From: an uncultured Eubacteriales bacterium
GTDB taxonomy: Bacteria > Bacillota > Clostridia > Oscillospirales > CAG-272
Length of the DNA: 57,620 nucleotides
Assembly: GCA_949299535.1 (NCBI GenBank)
Contig: CASGAQ010000002.1
Span: 103,790-161,409 of the forward strand
Reading direction: 5' to 3'
Below the pieces are notes generated by a model that saw only the letters and a program-made list of their open reading frames with translations, was not told the origin of the DNA and ran no database searches. Position numbers and translations under genes: made by a program. Shown here piece after piece: positions 8,987-17,176 of the stretch. The first letter of the stretch is position 1. Each line of letters starts with the position of its first letter.

Positions 8987-11203
8987 ATGGTTATTTTTGA
9001 TACCATCTTTGAAAGAAAAAAACTGCAGATTTCCGTTTATGCGGAAAATGTTGTTCGCATAAGAGTGAGCGATAATTTTGAACCCACACTCTTTGAAAAG
9101 TACAAAATCTACAGATCCCCCGACGAAACGGGCGAAACCGTTATAGACGGTGTAAAGACTGGTAAACTCAAAGTTACATATGAAGGCGGAAAGATCAAAT
9201 TCTCATCTGACAAATTTGAAAGAGTTATTGATCTTGCTAATCCCAATGTCGGAGAGATAAAGAACTACATGAACGAACGCCTGAACGGATTTCATGATGA
9301 GCATGTGGTCATTATCGGCTCTGAGGATGAAGAACAGCTTGAAACGAAAACCGTAGATTTTCAGACGGATCCCAAGTACATCACGGTTAAGACTGAAAAC
9401 GATATTTTCTACGGCCTTGGTGAAAGCAACACTGATCGTCTTATATTGAACGGAAAAACATACCGTCAGCGCGTTGTATATCAGAAATATGAGATCCCGG
9501 TGCCTTTTCTTATGACGCCCAGCGGTTACGGTATCCTTGCAAATACGTCGTTCTGGCATGGCATAGACGTATGCGCCAGAAAGAGTGATGAGATAGTTTG
9601 GTATTTGCCTCAGGGCGATATCGACTTTATGATTTTTGCCGGGGACGATATGCGTGCCGTGCTCGAACGTTTTACATATGTAACAGGACGCCCCGCACTC
9701 CTTCCCAAATGGGCATACGGCTTGACTTTCATAGAGCTATGTCAGGCGACGCAGTTTGACGTTATGAACGATGCTGAGCGTTTCCGTACCCATGAAATTC
9801 CATGCAGCGCGATAAGCCTTGAGCCAGGATGGACTGTGAGACGCTATGACTTTTCAACCGAAAAGGTTTGGAATAAAGACAGATATTATATCAATGACTG
9901 GGCGCGCAGCGACAAACCCAACCCCAGCTTTTTCTCCTCGGCGCTCAAACGCACGGGATTCAGACTTCACCTCTGGATGTGCTGCCAGTTTGACTTTACT
10001 GCAAATGAGGAAAGACTTAGCGGCAACACCGAATGTGCGCCTGAGATACCTGCATTCTTTGATCATCTTAAACAGTTCTGCAACGACGGCGCAGATTCGT
10101 TCAAAGTCGATCCTTGTCGCATGGTAGACACTTCCGATGAAACTAAGGTTTATGCAAACGGCAGGAGCGAGGCTGAAATGCACAGTTTGCTTCAAACTCT
10201 TGTTGTTAAGGAAATGTATCATGGCGCAAGAAAACACCGCGGCAATGTTCGTCCCATGCATCACTACTGCGGCGGTTACACCGGAACAGGCGCGCTCACG
10301 GCGGCGACAACCGGTGACACGGGCGGCGGACTCAATACTCTTGCTTGGATACTCAACTGCGGCATGTCTGGTATGTCCAATATGACATGCGATATGAATA
10401 TATTCAACACCCCCGGTATCCATTATGCGTTTTTCACAGGCTGGTGTCAACTTAATTCCTGGGCTGGATTTGAGCATCCTTGGTGGGCAGGAGAGAAGCA
10501 ATACAATATCTTTAAATTTTATGACACGCTTCGTTATGCGCTTATGCCCTATATATATTCTGCTTCTATCGAAGCGAATATGACGGGTATGCCTATTTGT
10601 CGTGCGCTTCCTCTCGTATTTGATGATGAGTTGGCGAGCAACACAATTTCCGAATATATGTTTGGCGACAATATCCTTGTCGGAGCGTTTACGAATAAGA
10701 TGTATTTGCCTCAGGGGTATGTGTGGTACGACGCATGGACAGGAGAAGAATATGAAGGCGGACAGGAGATAACAGTATCAGTTCCCGAAAATCGCGGAGG
10801 TCCTCTGTTTATCCGCGGCGGCGCCATTATCCCGACGGAGAAACCCAAGCAGTATGAGGACGATATCAATACGAAGAACATCATACTCAATCTTTATCCG
10901 TCAGGAAACAGCGAATACACGCTTTATGAAGACGACGGTGTGACATTCGATTATGAAAAGGGCGAAAGAGCTTCCACACGCTTCGAAATGGATGAAACAC
11001 GCAGCGGTTGCACAATAAAGATTGGCAACAGGGAGGGTTACTTTAAAGGCATGGCGGAAGGCAGAACTTATTCTGCTAAAGTTCGTCTGCACAGTGCCCC
11101 TTCTTCCGTCAAAGTTGACGGTGCTAAGACGTACTTTGACTATGCCGATGGCTTTGCGACATTCGAGATAGGCAAAGGCAAACTCGTTGAAATAGAATAC
11201 TGA
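8987..11203 (+). CDS. GH31 alpha-glycosidase (alpha-xylosidase/alpha-glucosidase family)
   Basis: The 738-residue protein has the GH31 layout: an N-terminal beta domain with the GLGESN motif, a barrel, and C-terminal beta domains with DGVTFDYEKG. The likely nucleophile is D375 in SFKVDPCR and the likely acid/base is D444 in TTGDTGGG. Family members hydrolyse alpha-glucosides or alpha-xylosides. No export signal is seen. ACGGAGGAAAA precedes the ATG closely, and the gene starts 11 bp after the lipoprotein. A perfect terminator follows its stop, so it ends the glycogen/alpha-glucan transcription unit. The nucleophile context (VDPCR) differs from the more usual DMNEP or DFGE forms, so substrate specificity is open. 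Confidence 0.85.
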   Translation: MVIFDTIFERKKLQISVYAENVVRIRVSDNFEPTLFEKYKIYRSPDETGETVIDGVKTGKLKVTYEGGKIKFSSDKFERVIDLANPNVGEIKNYMNERLNGFHDEHVVIIGSEDEEQLETKTVDFQTDPKYITVKTENDIFYGLGESNTDRLILNGKTYRQRVVYQKYEIPVPFLMTPSGYGILANTSFWHGIDVCARKSDEIVWYLPQGDIDFMIFAGDDMRAVLERFTYVTGRPALLPKWAYGLTFIELCQATQFDVMNDAERFRTHEIPCSAISLEPGWTVRRYDFSTEKVWNKDRYYINDWARSDKPNPSFFSSALKRTGFRLHLWMCCQFDFTANEERLSGNTECAPEIPAFFDHLKQFCNDGADSFKVDPCRMVDTSDETKVYANGRSEAEMHSLLQTLVVKEMYHGARKHRGNVRPMHHYCGGYTGTGALTAATTGDTGGGLNTLAWILNCGMSGMSNMTCDMNIFNTPGIHYAFFTGWCQLNSWAGFEHPWWAGEKQYNIFKFYDTLRYALMPYIYSASIEANMTGMPICRALPLVFDDELASNTISEYMFGDNILVGAFTNKMYLPQGYVWYDAWTGEEYEGGQEITVSVPENRGGPLFIRGGAIIPTEKPKQYEDDINTKNIILNLYPSGNSEYTLYEDDGVTFDYEKGERASTRFEMDETRSGCTIKIGNREGYFKGMAEGRTYSAKVRLHSAPSSVKVDGAKTYFDYADGFATFEIGKGKLVEIEY

Positions 11204-11211
11204 TATGAAAT

Positions 11212-11250
11212 AAAAAAGTATCAACACTAATTTAGTGTTGATACTTTTTT
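11212..11250. terminator. bidirectional intrinsic terminator
   Basis: There is an 18-bp perfect stem (11212-11229 with 11233-11250) and a 3-nt loop ATT. An A-run opens the stem and a T-run closes it. It lies between convergent genes (GH31 on +, transglutaminase-like on -) and can serve both. Confidence 0.93.
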
Positions 11251-11252
11251 TG

Positions 11253-11273
11253 CCGCCCTGCGGGATTAGAACC
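11253..11273 (-). repeat. partial copy of the tRNA-Arg 3' end
   Basis: Twenty of 21 bases match 12691-12711, the acceptor and T-arm 3' half of the tRNA-Arg gene, in the same orientation. The only mismatch is A for C at 11268. The two copies flank the transglutaminase-like gene. This can be a leftover attachment site of an integrative element or the remnant of a second tRNA copy. Confidence 0.6.
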
Positions 11274-11324
11274 ATTGTCCAAAATCGATGCCGAACTCGA
11301 ACCTGAATGAAGAATGTTCGTTCT

Positions 11325-12434
11325 TTACATTCTCCAAAACTCGGTATCGTTATAAACAAAGTCGGCTTGTTTCTTCTCGGAAAATTTCTCGGTCGGATAG
11401 CCTTGCGGAATAAGCTCAATATATCGTGAATTTTCCGCCCGTCCATCGACACCTTCTTTGCTAAGTGTTGGGCGAGCAAAACGGAAAGTGTTCTTGGTCA
11501 TATAGTTTTTGTAATACTCCTTGTCAAATTCATCGCCATTATGACTTGCGGTCTTGTTTTCAAATATAGGCTCGCCAGAGATAAGAAGCTCACGCAGATG
11601 AGGCAGGGATACATACTTTCCGTTCTTGTCCTTCAGATACAGTCTCCATGTAGGATCAAACATGATCCGCTTGCCCGACGGCAAGCGGCAATCGACGACA
11701 ACATGGCAATCGTCAAATGGCTCCTCATATGGCAAACAGGTAATGTGCTGTGCCTTGATGCCGTTCAGGCGTAAAAGAGACGCCAAAAGTATAGCAAGAC
11801 CGCGGCAGTTTGATTTATATTCGTTCTTCTCACAAAATTCTATCAAGTCGGTAACCGTTCTGCCCGAACCGAGTCCTCGTGTCCCGTTATGACCAAAGTG
11901 ATCGCAAACAAAGTCAAGGAGCTTAAACGCAAGGGCGTCATCAGTATTGCTTAGACCGCTAACATAAGTGGAATAATCATATTTTTCAAGAATCGAAGGG
12001 ATATTTCCTCCGAGAACAAATTCAGTTTCACAACCATATTCACGGCTTCTGTCATATTCGGCATGCCGCTTCAGGAGCGAAAGCCGGCTCTCCTCTGATT
12101 TGGGAACAAACAGCTCGGTGGGAAGATATTTGTATGGCTCATTGGCAGGTGTGTCAGAAACCCGTTTGTATGTAATTGCTGTTTCTTTGCCGAACTGCGT
12201 ATAATAGCCTATGAGCTTGTTATCCTCATATTTCACATGATAAACCATTCGGTAATACTCATCGTTGATTTCAAAGCAAAAATAACCGTCTTTTTCATAT
12301 ACGCAATTTGGCTCAAAATTGTAATGACCAGATGATGTAAAAGACATCTTCATGCGGAGTGGAGATTCATCGAAAATATTCAAAGTTTCTCCAAGTTCTT
12401 CTTTATACCATTGTCCTATAAGTTTTTTATCCAT
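11325..12434 (-). CDS. transglutaminase-like domain protein
   Basis: The 369-residue protein (start MDKKLIGQWY) is preceded by AAGGAGAG 8-10 nt upstream. A longer in-frame start at 12482 has no good ribosome site. Residues 1-95 form a lipocalin-like beta domain of unknown role. The middle carries the papain-like transglutaminase core: Cys in SNCRGLAILLASLLR, His in DDCHVVVD and Asp in MFDPTWRLY. No signal peptide or membrane segment is seen, so it is probably cytoplasmic. Such proteins may be peptidases or amide-forming enzymes; the reaction is not known. It stands alone on the - strand between two copies of a tRNA-Arg 3' end, which raises the possibility of acquisition. Confidence 0.8.
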   Translation of the reverse strand: MDKKLIGQWYKEELGETLNIFDESPLRMKMSFTSSGHYNFEPNCVYEKDGYFCFEINDEYYRMVYHVKYEDNKLIGYYTQFGKETAITYKRVSDTPANEPYKYLPTELFVPKSEESRLSLLKRHAEYDRSREYGCETEFVLGGNIPSILEKYDYSTYVSGLSNTDDALAFKLLDFVCDHFGHNGTRGLGSGRTVTDLIEFCEKNEYKSNCRGLAILLASLLRLNGIKAQHITCLPYEEPFDDCHVVVDCRLPSGKRIMFDPTWRLYLKDKNGKYVSLPHLRELLISGEPIFENKTASHNGDEFDKEYYKNYMTKNTFRFARPTLSKEGVDGRAENSRYIELIPQGYPTEKFSEKKQADFVYNDTEFWRM

Positions 12435-12624
12435 TCTGCAAGCTCTCCTTTTTTCTATAATCTCAAAAATCTTTTTCTTCATATAAAAATCATATTACAC
12501 AAACCTTTAAAATTCAAGTCTTTTGTTCTCTTGGTCACAGATTCATGTTTATAAAACGGTAAAGTATGAAACAAATGGCGTCGGTTCAAGTCCAACAGAT
12601 TTACAAAAGGGTGCAATGGAAAAA

Positions 12625-12657
12625 GCAAAAAAGCCTTGTTTTACAAGGCTTTTTTGC
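12625..12657 (-). terminator. terminator of the tRNA-Arg transcript
   Basis: A 14-bp stem GCAAAAAAGCCTTG/CAAGGCTTTTTTGC with a 5-nt loop is found. On the - strand it is followed by TTTTT. It lies 30 nt beyond the 3' end of the tRNA. Confidence 0.85.
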
Positions 12658-12686
12658 GGAGGGGTTGCAAAACTGTACCCGAAATA

Positions 12687-12763
12687 TGGCCCGCCCTGCG
12701 GGATTCGAACCCGCAACCGTCAGAATCGGAATCTGATACTCTATCCTATTGAGCCAAAGGCGG
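12687..12763 (-). tRNA. tRNA-Arg (anticodon CCG)
   Basis: A full cloverleaf can be drawn on the - strand: acceptor CCGCCTT with AGGGCGG, D-arm GCTC/GAGT, anticodon stem TCAGA/TCTGA with loop TTCCGAT giving anticodon CCG, variable loop CGGTT, and T-arm GCGGG-TTCGAAT-CCCGC. G73 and CCA are encoded in the DNA. It reads the rare arginine codon CGG. A terminator follows. Confidence 0.95.
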
Positions 12764-12793
12764 AAAATGCAACACCGCTTATGCGGTATTGCA
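12764..12793 (-). terminator. probable weak terminator of the TSCPD gene
   Basis: On the - strand, an 11-bp stem with one C-A mismatch (TGCAATACCGC / GCGGTGTTGCA) and a 4-nt loop is followed by TTTT. It lies between the TSCPD gene and the tRNA. The short T-run makes it weak. Confidence 0.5.
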
Positions 12794-12834
12794 AAATATA
12801 TTTGCTTTAAAAAATTATGTGGTAGACTTATATA

Positions 12835-13101
12835 TTATTTCTTGCTGATTTCTCTCATTGCTTCGGTTACTGCCTTGGCAAGCTGATCCGGACACGAAGT
12901 ACCTCTGCCTCTGCAATCCGTTCCCGTAAGACGTTTTACGAGTTCGTAAGCATTCATGCCTTCAGCCAATGCTGCCAGTCCCTGAGTGTTTCCGTGACAG
13001 CCGCCTTCAAAAGCGACGTTTTTTACAATATTGCCGTCAAGCTCGAACGTTATCTTTCTTGAGCAAACTCCTTTGGGAGAATAAGAAAATTGATTTGACA
13101 T
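12835..13101 (-). CDS. TSCPD domain-containing protein (TIGR03905 type)
   Basis: This small 88-residue protein contains CSRKITFEL, GGCHGNTQGLAAL and the name-giving motif GRGTSCPDQLA. The domain is known as a free-standing protein in Clostridia and as the C-terminal domain of B12-dependent ribonucleotide reductases. Conserved cysteines (about residues 13, 35, 63 and 70) suggest metal binding or redox chemistry. The function of the stand-alone form is not established. GAGG lies about 9 nt before the ATG. It is divergent from the ribosomal operon, with a 190-bp AT-rich spacer up to that operon's promoter. Confidence 0.88.
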   Translation of the reverse strand: MSNQFSYSPKGVCSRKITFELDGNIVKNVAFEGGCHGNTQGLAALAEGMNAYELVKRLTGTDCRGRGTSCPDQLAKAVTEAMREISKK

Positions 13102-13291
13102 TATAGATTACCTCATGATATTATATATAATTAGAGTATATCTCATTTTTGCATGCGTTTATTTTACCATAATTTTTTGTATAATAAAAGTCTTTTTGTA
13201 ATGAAAAAAATATTTTGTGCACTTATTACAATAAAAAAGAGAGAAAATCTTTAAATTTATACATATTTTTTTCAAAAAACTATTGCATTTT

Positions 13292-13320
13292 TTGAAAAAA
13301 TATAGTATCATGATTATACT
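13292..13320 (+). promoter_or_regulatory. S10 operon promoter
   Basis: TTGAAA (13292-13297), a 17-bp spacer and TATACT (13315-13320) match the housekeeping sigma consensus at 10 of 12 positions. It is preceded by AT-rich DNA. It would start the ribosomal operon transcript near 13327, about 290 nt before rpsJ. Confidence 0.8.
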
Positions 13321-13617
13321 TGATGTGCGATGACGCGGGAGGTTGCTGCGAAAGCAGGTTATTTCCGCTGAGTATGTCCGAAACAATTCGGGCGAGAAAA
13401 TTTCAGAACACTATTGCATATCTCCTGGATATTGCACCGCGTGCGGTTGTCAATCCGTTAAAGGAAAATGCACATTTACCACCGGAGTCCCCTTGGAAAC
13501 ATAGAACCCTTGAGCTATCCGGTTTTTAATATGGCCAAGGTGGAAACGCCCGGCTGGGTGTTACTGAAATGTCCGCCCCCAAAAAATCCAAAACACTATT
13601 TCAGGAGGCAAAATCAA
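13321..13617 (+). promoter_or_regulatory. structured leader of the S10 operon
   Basis: About 290 nt of 5' leader with no convincing ORF. Helices seen: an outer GCGGGA/TTCCGC (13335-13368) enclosing CTGC-GAAA-GCAG (13346-13357); GTCCGAA-ACAA-TTCGGGC (13376-13393); and a bulged TGCATATC hairpin (13415-13436). Possible longer pairings join CCTTGG near 13489 and CCAAGG near 13533. AGGAGG at 13603-13608 is the rpsJ ribosome site. A role in ribosomal-protein feedback is an inference from position. Confidence 0.6.
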
Positions 13618-13929
13618 GTGGCAGCAAGTGAAAAAATCAGAATCAAACTGAAAAGCTATGACAGCGCGCTTATCGATGCAGCTGCGGAAAAATTCGTAGA
13701 CGCTGCAAAGAGAAACGGTGCTACCGTATCCGGTCCCGTTCCGCTCCCCACGGACAGAGAAGTTATCACGATTCTCCGTGCGGTTCACAAATACAAAGAT
13801 AGCCGCGAGCAGTTTGAAATGAGAACTCACAAGAGACTTATCGATGTTATCAAACCTTCTCAGAAGACGGTTGAAGCTCTTACAAGTCTCGAACTTCCGG
13901 CCGGAGTTGAAGTAGAAATCAAACTTTAA
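13618..13929 (+). CDS. rpsJ: 30S ribosomal protein S10
   Basis: The 103-residue S10 begins at a GTG with AGGAGG 9 nt upstream. An open frame extends further 5' but into the leader, and the S10 family starts at about this point. Signature stretches are [26 protein letters not shown] and [16 protein letters not shown]10 sits in the 30S head and also acts as NusE in antitermination. It is the first gene of the ribosomal super-operon. A structured gap of 137 nt separates it from rplC. Confidence 0.96.
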   Translation: MAASEKIRIKLKSYDSALIDAAAEKFVDAAKRNGATVSGPVPLPTDREVITILRAVHKYKDSREQFEMRTHKRLIDVIKPSQKTVEALTSLELPAGVEVEIKL

Positions 13930-13950
13930 TTTTAATATATTTTGATTTCG

Positions 13951-14039
13951 CAACCGTGCGGTTGATATGAGTGTTGCCTACCTTATATTATATGTAGCAC
14001 GGCGGTTGGTCAAGTTGACCCGCTCTTATGAAGGTCAAC
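13951..14039 (+). promoter_or_regulatory. hairpins in the rpsJ-rplC gap
   Basis: Two stems are seen in the 137-nt gap: CAACCG-TG-CGGTTG (13951-13964) and GTTGACC with GGTCAAC (14014-14039). They may be a processing site or a regulatory structure controlling rplC. No T-run follows, so it is not an intrinsic terminator. Confidence 0.5.
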
Positions 14040-14066
14040 CAATAACTAATACAGGAGGAAATAACA

Positions 14067-14699
14067 ATGAAAAAAGGTATCATAGGCAAGAAGATCGGTA
14101 TGACTCAGATTTTCGATGATAACGGAAATGTCATCCCGGTTACAGTGATCGAAGCAGGCCCTTGTGTTGTGGCTCAGAAGAAAACTGTTGAAAAAGACGG
14201 TTACAGCAGCGTACAGCTCGGATTTGAAGATATCGCTGAAAGAAAGCTTAACAAAGCTGAAAAAGGCCATTTCGCAAAAAGCGGCGTGGCTGCAAAAAGA
14301 CATCTCAAAGAATTCAGACTTGATGATGCAGAAAACATGAACGTCGGCGACATTGTCTCCGCTGACACATTCGTTTCAGGAGACAGAGTTGATATCACGG
14401 GTATCACAAAAGGCCGCGGTTATACCGGTACGATCAAAAGATGGAATGGCCACATTCTCAGAATGACTCACGGTACAGGCCCTATCCACCGTCAGGCAGG
14501 TTCCATGGGCGCAAACTCTACGCCTTCCAGAATCTACAAAAATAAAAAGATGGCTGGTCAGTACGGTAACGAAACATCTACGGTTCTCAACCTCGATGTA
14601 GTTCGTGTTGATAAAGATAAAAATCTCATCGCTGTTAAAGGTGCCGTTCCCGGTGCTAAAGGCGGCATAGTGTTCATTCGCAACACTGTCAAAGCTTAA
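14067..14699 (+). CDS. rplC: 50S ribosomal protein L3
   Basis: The 210-residue L3 starts MKKGIIGKKIGMTQIF and contains the conserved loop region HGTGPIHRQAGSMGANS that reaches toward the peptidyl transferase centre. It is an early 23S-binding assembly protein. AGGAGGAAATAACA precedes the ATG. The preceding 137-nt gap holds hairpins; rplD follows after 17 bp. Confidence 0.97.
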   Translation: MKKGIIGKKIGMTQIFDDNGNVIPVTVIEAGPCVVAQKKTVEKDGYSSVQLGFEDIAERKLNKAEKGHFAKSGVAAKRHLKEFRLDDAENMNVGDIVSADTFVSGDRVDITGITKGRGYTGTIKRWNGHILRMTHGTGPIHRQAGSMGANSTPSRIYKNKKMAGQYGNETSTVLNLDVVRVDKDKNLIAVKGAVPGAKGGIVFIRNTVKA

Positions 14700-14716
14700 G
14701 AAGGAGGATATAGACA

Positions 14717-15340
14717 ATGGCTAATGTAAAGGTTTTGAATATGGCCGGCGCAGAAGTTGGCACGATCGAACTTAACGACGCGGTTTTCGCTGTTGAAGTA
14801 AGCTCCGGCGTTCTTCACGCTGCTGTCAGAGCATATCTTCTTAATCAGAGACAGGGTACGCAGTCCACACTTACAAGAAGCGAAGTTTCCGGCGGCGGCA
14901 AGAAGCCCTGGAGGCAGAAAGGCACAGGCCGTGCAAGACAGGGTTCCACACGTTCTCCTCAGTGGACACACGGCGGCGTTGCTCTCGGTCCGAAGCCCAG
15001 AACATACCGCACGGATCTCAACAAGAAAGTTAGAAGACTTGCTCTCCTTGGAGCGCTTTCCGGTAAGGTTGCTGAAGACAACTTCAAAGTTATCGACGCG
15101 ATTACTGCTACGGAATATAAAACAAGAGTTATGGCGGACATGCTCAAAGCAGTTAATGCCGGCAAAAAAGCTCTTATCGTCTTTGCTGAAAAGAATGATA
15201 TGGCTATCGGCAGCTGCCGCAATATCCCCGGTGTTAAGACAGCTTACACCAACACTCTTAACGTATACGACATTCTCAACAGCGACACAATCGTAATTGA
15301 GAAAGCCGCTACACAGAAAATCACGGAGGTGTATGCGTGA
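14717..15340 (+). CDS. rplD: 50S ribosomal protein L4
   Basis: The 207-residue L4 has the conserved extended loop with GGGKKPWRQKGTGRARQGS, which lines the peptide exit tunnel. It starts after AAGGAGGATATAGACA. In E. coli L4 represses the S10 operon through the leader. Whether it does so here is not known, but the long structured leader upstream of rpsJ makes the question fair. The stop overlaps the start of rplW (TGATG). Confidence 0.97.
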   Translation: MANVKVLNMAGAEVGTIELNDAVFAVEVSSGVLHAAVRAYLLNQRQGTQSTLTRSEVSGGGKKPWRQKGTGRARQGSTRSPQWTHGGVALGPKPRTYRTDLNKKVRRLALLGALSGKVAEDNFKVIDAITATEYKTRVMADMLKAVNAGKKALIVFAEKNDMAIGSCRNIPGVKTAYTNTLNVYDILNSDTIVIEKAATQKITEVYA

Positions 15341-15633
15341 TGAAGTTTGCACATGATATAATTGTCAGACCTGTTATTACAGAAGCAAGCCTTGAAGCCA
15401 CGAAGAACATGAGATATACTTTCGAGGTTGCTCCCGAAGCTACAAAATCCGAAATTGCAAGCGCGGTTGAAGAAGTTTTCGGCGTTCAGGTTGCAGACGT
15501 TAACACAATCAATATGAAGAGAAAGCCGAAATCTCTCGGCGTACATTCCGGCTACACAAAGTCTTGGAAAAAGGCTATCGTTACTCTTAAAGCCGGTTCC
15601 AAATCCATCGAATTCTTCGATGGCATGATTTGA
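15340..15633 (+). CDS. rplW: 50S ribosomal protein L23
   Basis: The 97-residue L23 lies at the tunnel exit, where SRP and trigger factor dock. I start it at the ATG overlapping the rplD stop (TGATG), because the family begins MKxAHDIIxRPVITE. A GTG three bases earlier in the same frame is possible. GGAGG is at 15325-15329. Confidence 0.95.
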   Translation: MKFAHDIIVRPVITEASLEATKNMRYTFEVAPEATKSEIASAVEEVFGVQVADVNTINMKRKPKSLGVHSGYTKSWKKAIVTLKAGSKSIEFFDGMI

Positions 15634-15651
15634 TGAGGAGGGGTAAGACTA

Positions 15652-16485
15652 ATGGCTACTATAAAGTATAAACCGACTACCCCCGCCAGACGTAATATGT
15701 CCGTTCCGGATTTTGCAGAGATCACTAAGTTCACTCCTGAGAAGAGCCTTATTGAAATCAAGAAGAAACATGCCGGAAGAAACAGCTACGGCAAAATCAC
15801 AGTTCGTCACCATGGCGGCGGCAACAAACAGAAATACAGAAAGATCGACTTCGTTCGTCCTTTCCATGACGGTGCCGAAACAGTTATCGGCATCGAATAC
15901 GATCCTAACCGTACAGCTTATATCGCACTCGTTCAGAACGAAGCAGGCGAGAAGAAGTACACAATCGCTCCCGTAGGTCTCACGGATAACGACGTTATCT
16001 ACTCCGGTGAGCATGCCGATATCAAACCCGGCAACACACTTCCCGTTTCCGCTATCCCCGTAGGTACTTTCATCTACAACATTGAGCTTTATCCCGGCAA
16101 AGGCGCTCAGCTCGTAAGAAGCGCAGGCACTGCTGCTCAGCTCATGGCTAAGGAAAACGGAATGGCTCAGGTAAGACTTCCTTCCGGTGAAGTGCGAATC
16201 ATTCGTCTTGACTGCCATGCAACTATCGGTCAGGTTTCCAACATCGATCACGAAAATGTTAAGATCGGTAAAGCCGGTAAGATGCGTCATCGCGGCGTTC
16301 GTCCGACGGTTCGCGGTTCTGTCATGAACCCCTGCGATCACCCTCACGGTGGTGGTGAAGGACGTTCTCCTATCGGTCGTCCCAATCCTGTAACTCCTTG
16401 GGGCAAACCTGCATTGGGTTATAAGACAAGAAATAAGAAGTCCAGAACCGAAAAGTTCATCGTAAGACACAGAAACGGTAAATAA
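15652..16485 (+). CDS. rplB: 50S ribosomal protein L2
   Basis: The 277-residue L2 contains the conserved [20 protein letters not shown] stretch, whose histidine lies near the peptidyl transferase centre, and [19 protein letters not shown] near the N-terminus. The length is typical. GAGGAGGGGTAAGACTA precedes the ATG. It is in the standard place between rplW and rpsS. Confidence 0.98.
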   Translation: MATIKYKPTTPARRNMSVPDFAEITKFTPEKSLIEIKKKHAGRNSYGKITVRHHGGGNKQKYRKIDFVRPFHDGAETVIGIEYDPNRTAYIALVQNEAGEKKYTIAPVGLTDNDVIYSGEHADIKPGNTLPVSAIPVGTFIYNIELYPGKGAQLVRSAGTAAQLMAKENGMAQVRLPSGEVRIIRLDCHATIGQVSNIDHENVKIGKAGKMRHRGVRPTVRGSVMNPCDHPHGGGEGRSPIGRPNPVTPWGKPALGYKTRNKKSRTEKFIVRHRNGK

Positions 16486-16504
16486 TAGAAGGAGGCATTA
16501 GAAA

Positions 16505-16786
16505 ATGAGCAGAAGCCTTAAAAAAGGACCTTTCGTTGAAGCTAAGCTCTTTGCAAGAGTGGAAGCAATGAACGAAAAGGGCGAAAAGAAGGTTGTTAAA
16601 ACTTGGTCCCGTGCTTCCGTAATATTCCCTGAATTCGTTGGTCATACAATTGCGGTTCACGACGGCAGAAAACACGTTCCGGTATATGTAACTGAAGATA
16701 TGGTTGGACACAAACTCGGTGAGTTTGCTCCCACAAGAACATTCAAAGGTCACGCCGGTTCTAAAACATCAAATAACGGTAAATAA
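16505..16786 (+). CDS. rpsS: 30S ribosomal protein S19
   Basis: The 93-residue S19 begins [16 protein letters not shown] and has [20 protein letters not shown] and [16 protein letters not shown], all typical. It binds the 30S head and contacts S13. AGAAGGAGG lies upstream of the ATG. Confidence 0.97.
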   Translation: MSRSLKKGPFVEAKLFARVEAMNEKGEKKVVKTWSRASVIFPEFVGHTIAVHDGRKHVPVYVTEDMVGHKLGEFAPTRTFKGHAGSKTSNNGK

Positions 16787-16819
16787 TCTCGCACCAAAGC
16801 GAAGGGAGGCAATTTGTAA

Positions 16820-17158
16820 ATGGAATCCAGAGCATATCTTAAATATGCCAGAATATCCCCGCGCAAAGTACAGATAGTGCTTGACCTCATTAGAGGTAAG
16901 GATGCGGGAACAGCAATGTCAATTCTTAAAAACACTCCTAAATCTGCGAGTGAGTATCTTATAAAGCTTTTGAACAGCGCTATTGCAAACGCTGATCACA
17001 ACTTCCACATGGACGTTTCCAAGCTTTATGTGAGCGAATGCTTCGTTTGCCCCGGCCCGACTCTCAAGAGAATCATGCCCAGAGCAAAAGGCAGCGCAGA
17101 CAGAATCCTTAAGAGAACAAGTCACGTTACAATGGTTCTCAAGGAAAGAGAAGCTTAA
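16820..17158 (+). CDS. rplV: 50S ribosomal protein L22
   Basis: The 112-residue L22 has AYLKYARISPRKVQIVLDLI at the N-terminus and the tunnel-lining hairpin region CPGPTLKRIMPRAKGSADRI. Mutations in that loop are known to give macrolide resistance in other species; the loop looks wild type here. A GAGGGAGGCAATTTGTAA site precedes the ATG. Confidence 0.97.
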   Translation: MESRAYLKYARISPRKVQIVLDLIRGKDAGTAMSILKNTPKSASEYLIKLLNSAIANADHNFHMDVSKLYVSECFVCPGPTLKRIMPRAKGSADRILKRTSHVTMVLKEREA

Positions 17159-17176
17159 AGAAGGAGGTTAATTAAG

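Noticed and set aside
12560..12600. T-arm-like sequence GTCGGTTCAAGTCCAAC on the + strand
   Set aside because: One stem mismatch, and no acceptor, anticodon or CCA end could be drawn around it. At most a tRNA relic.
13159..13386. 75-codon open frame on the - strand across the S10 promoter
   Set aside because: Lys/Phe/Ile-rich translation of AT-rich intergenic DNA without a ribosome site.
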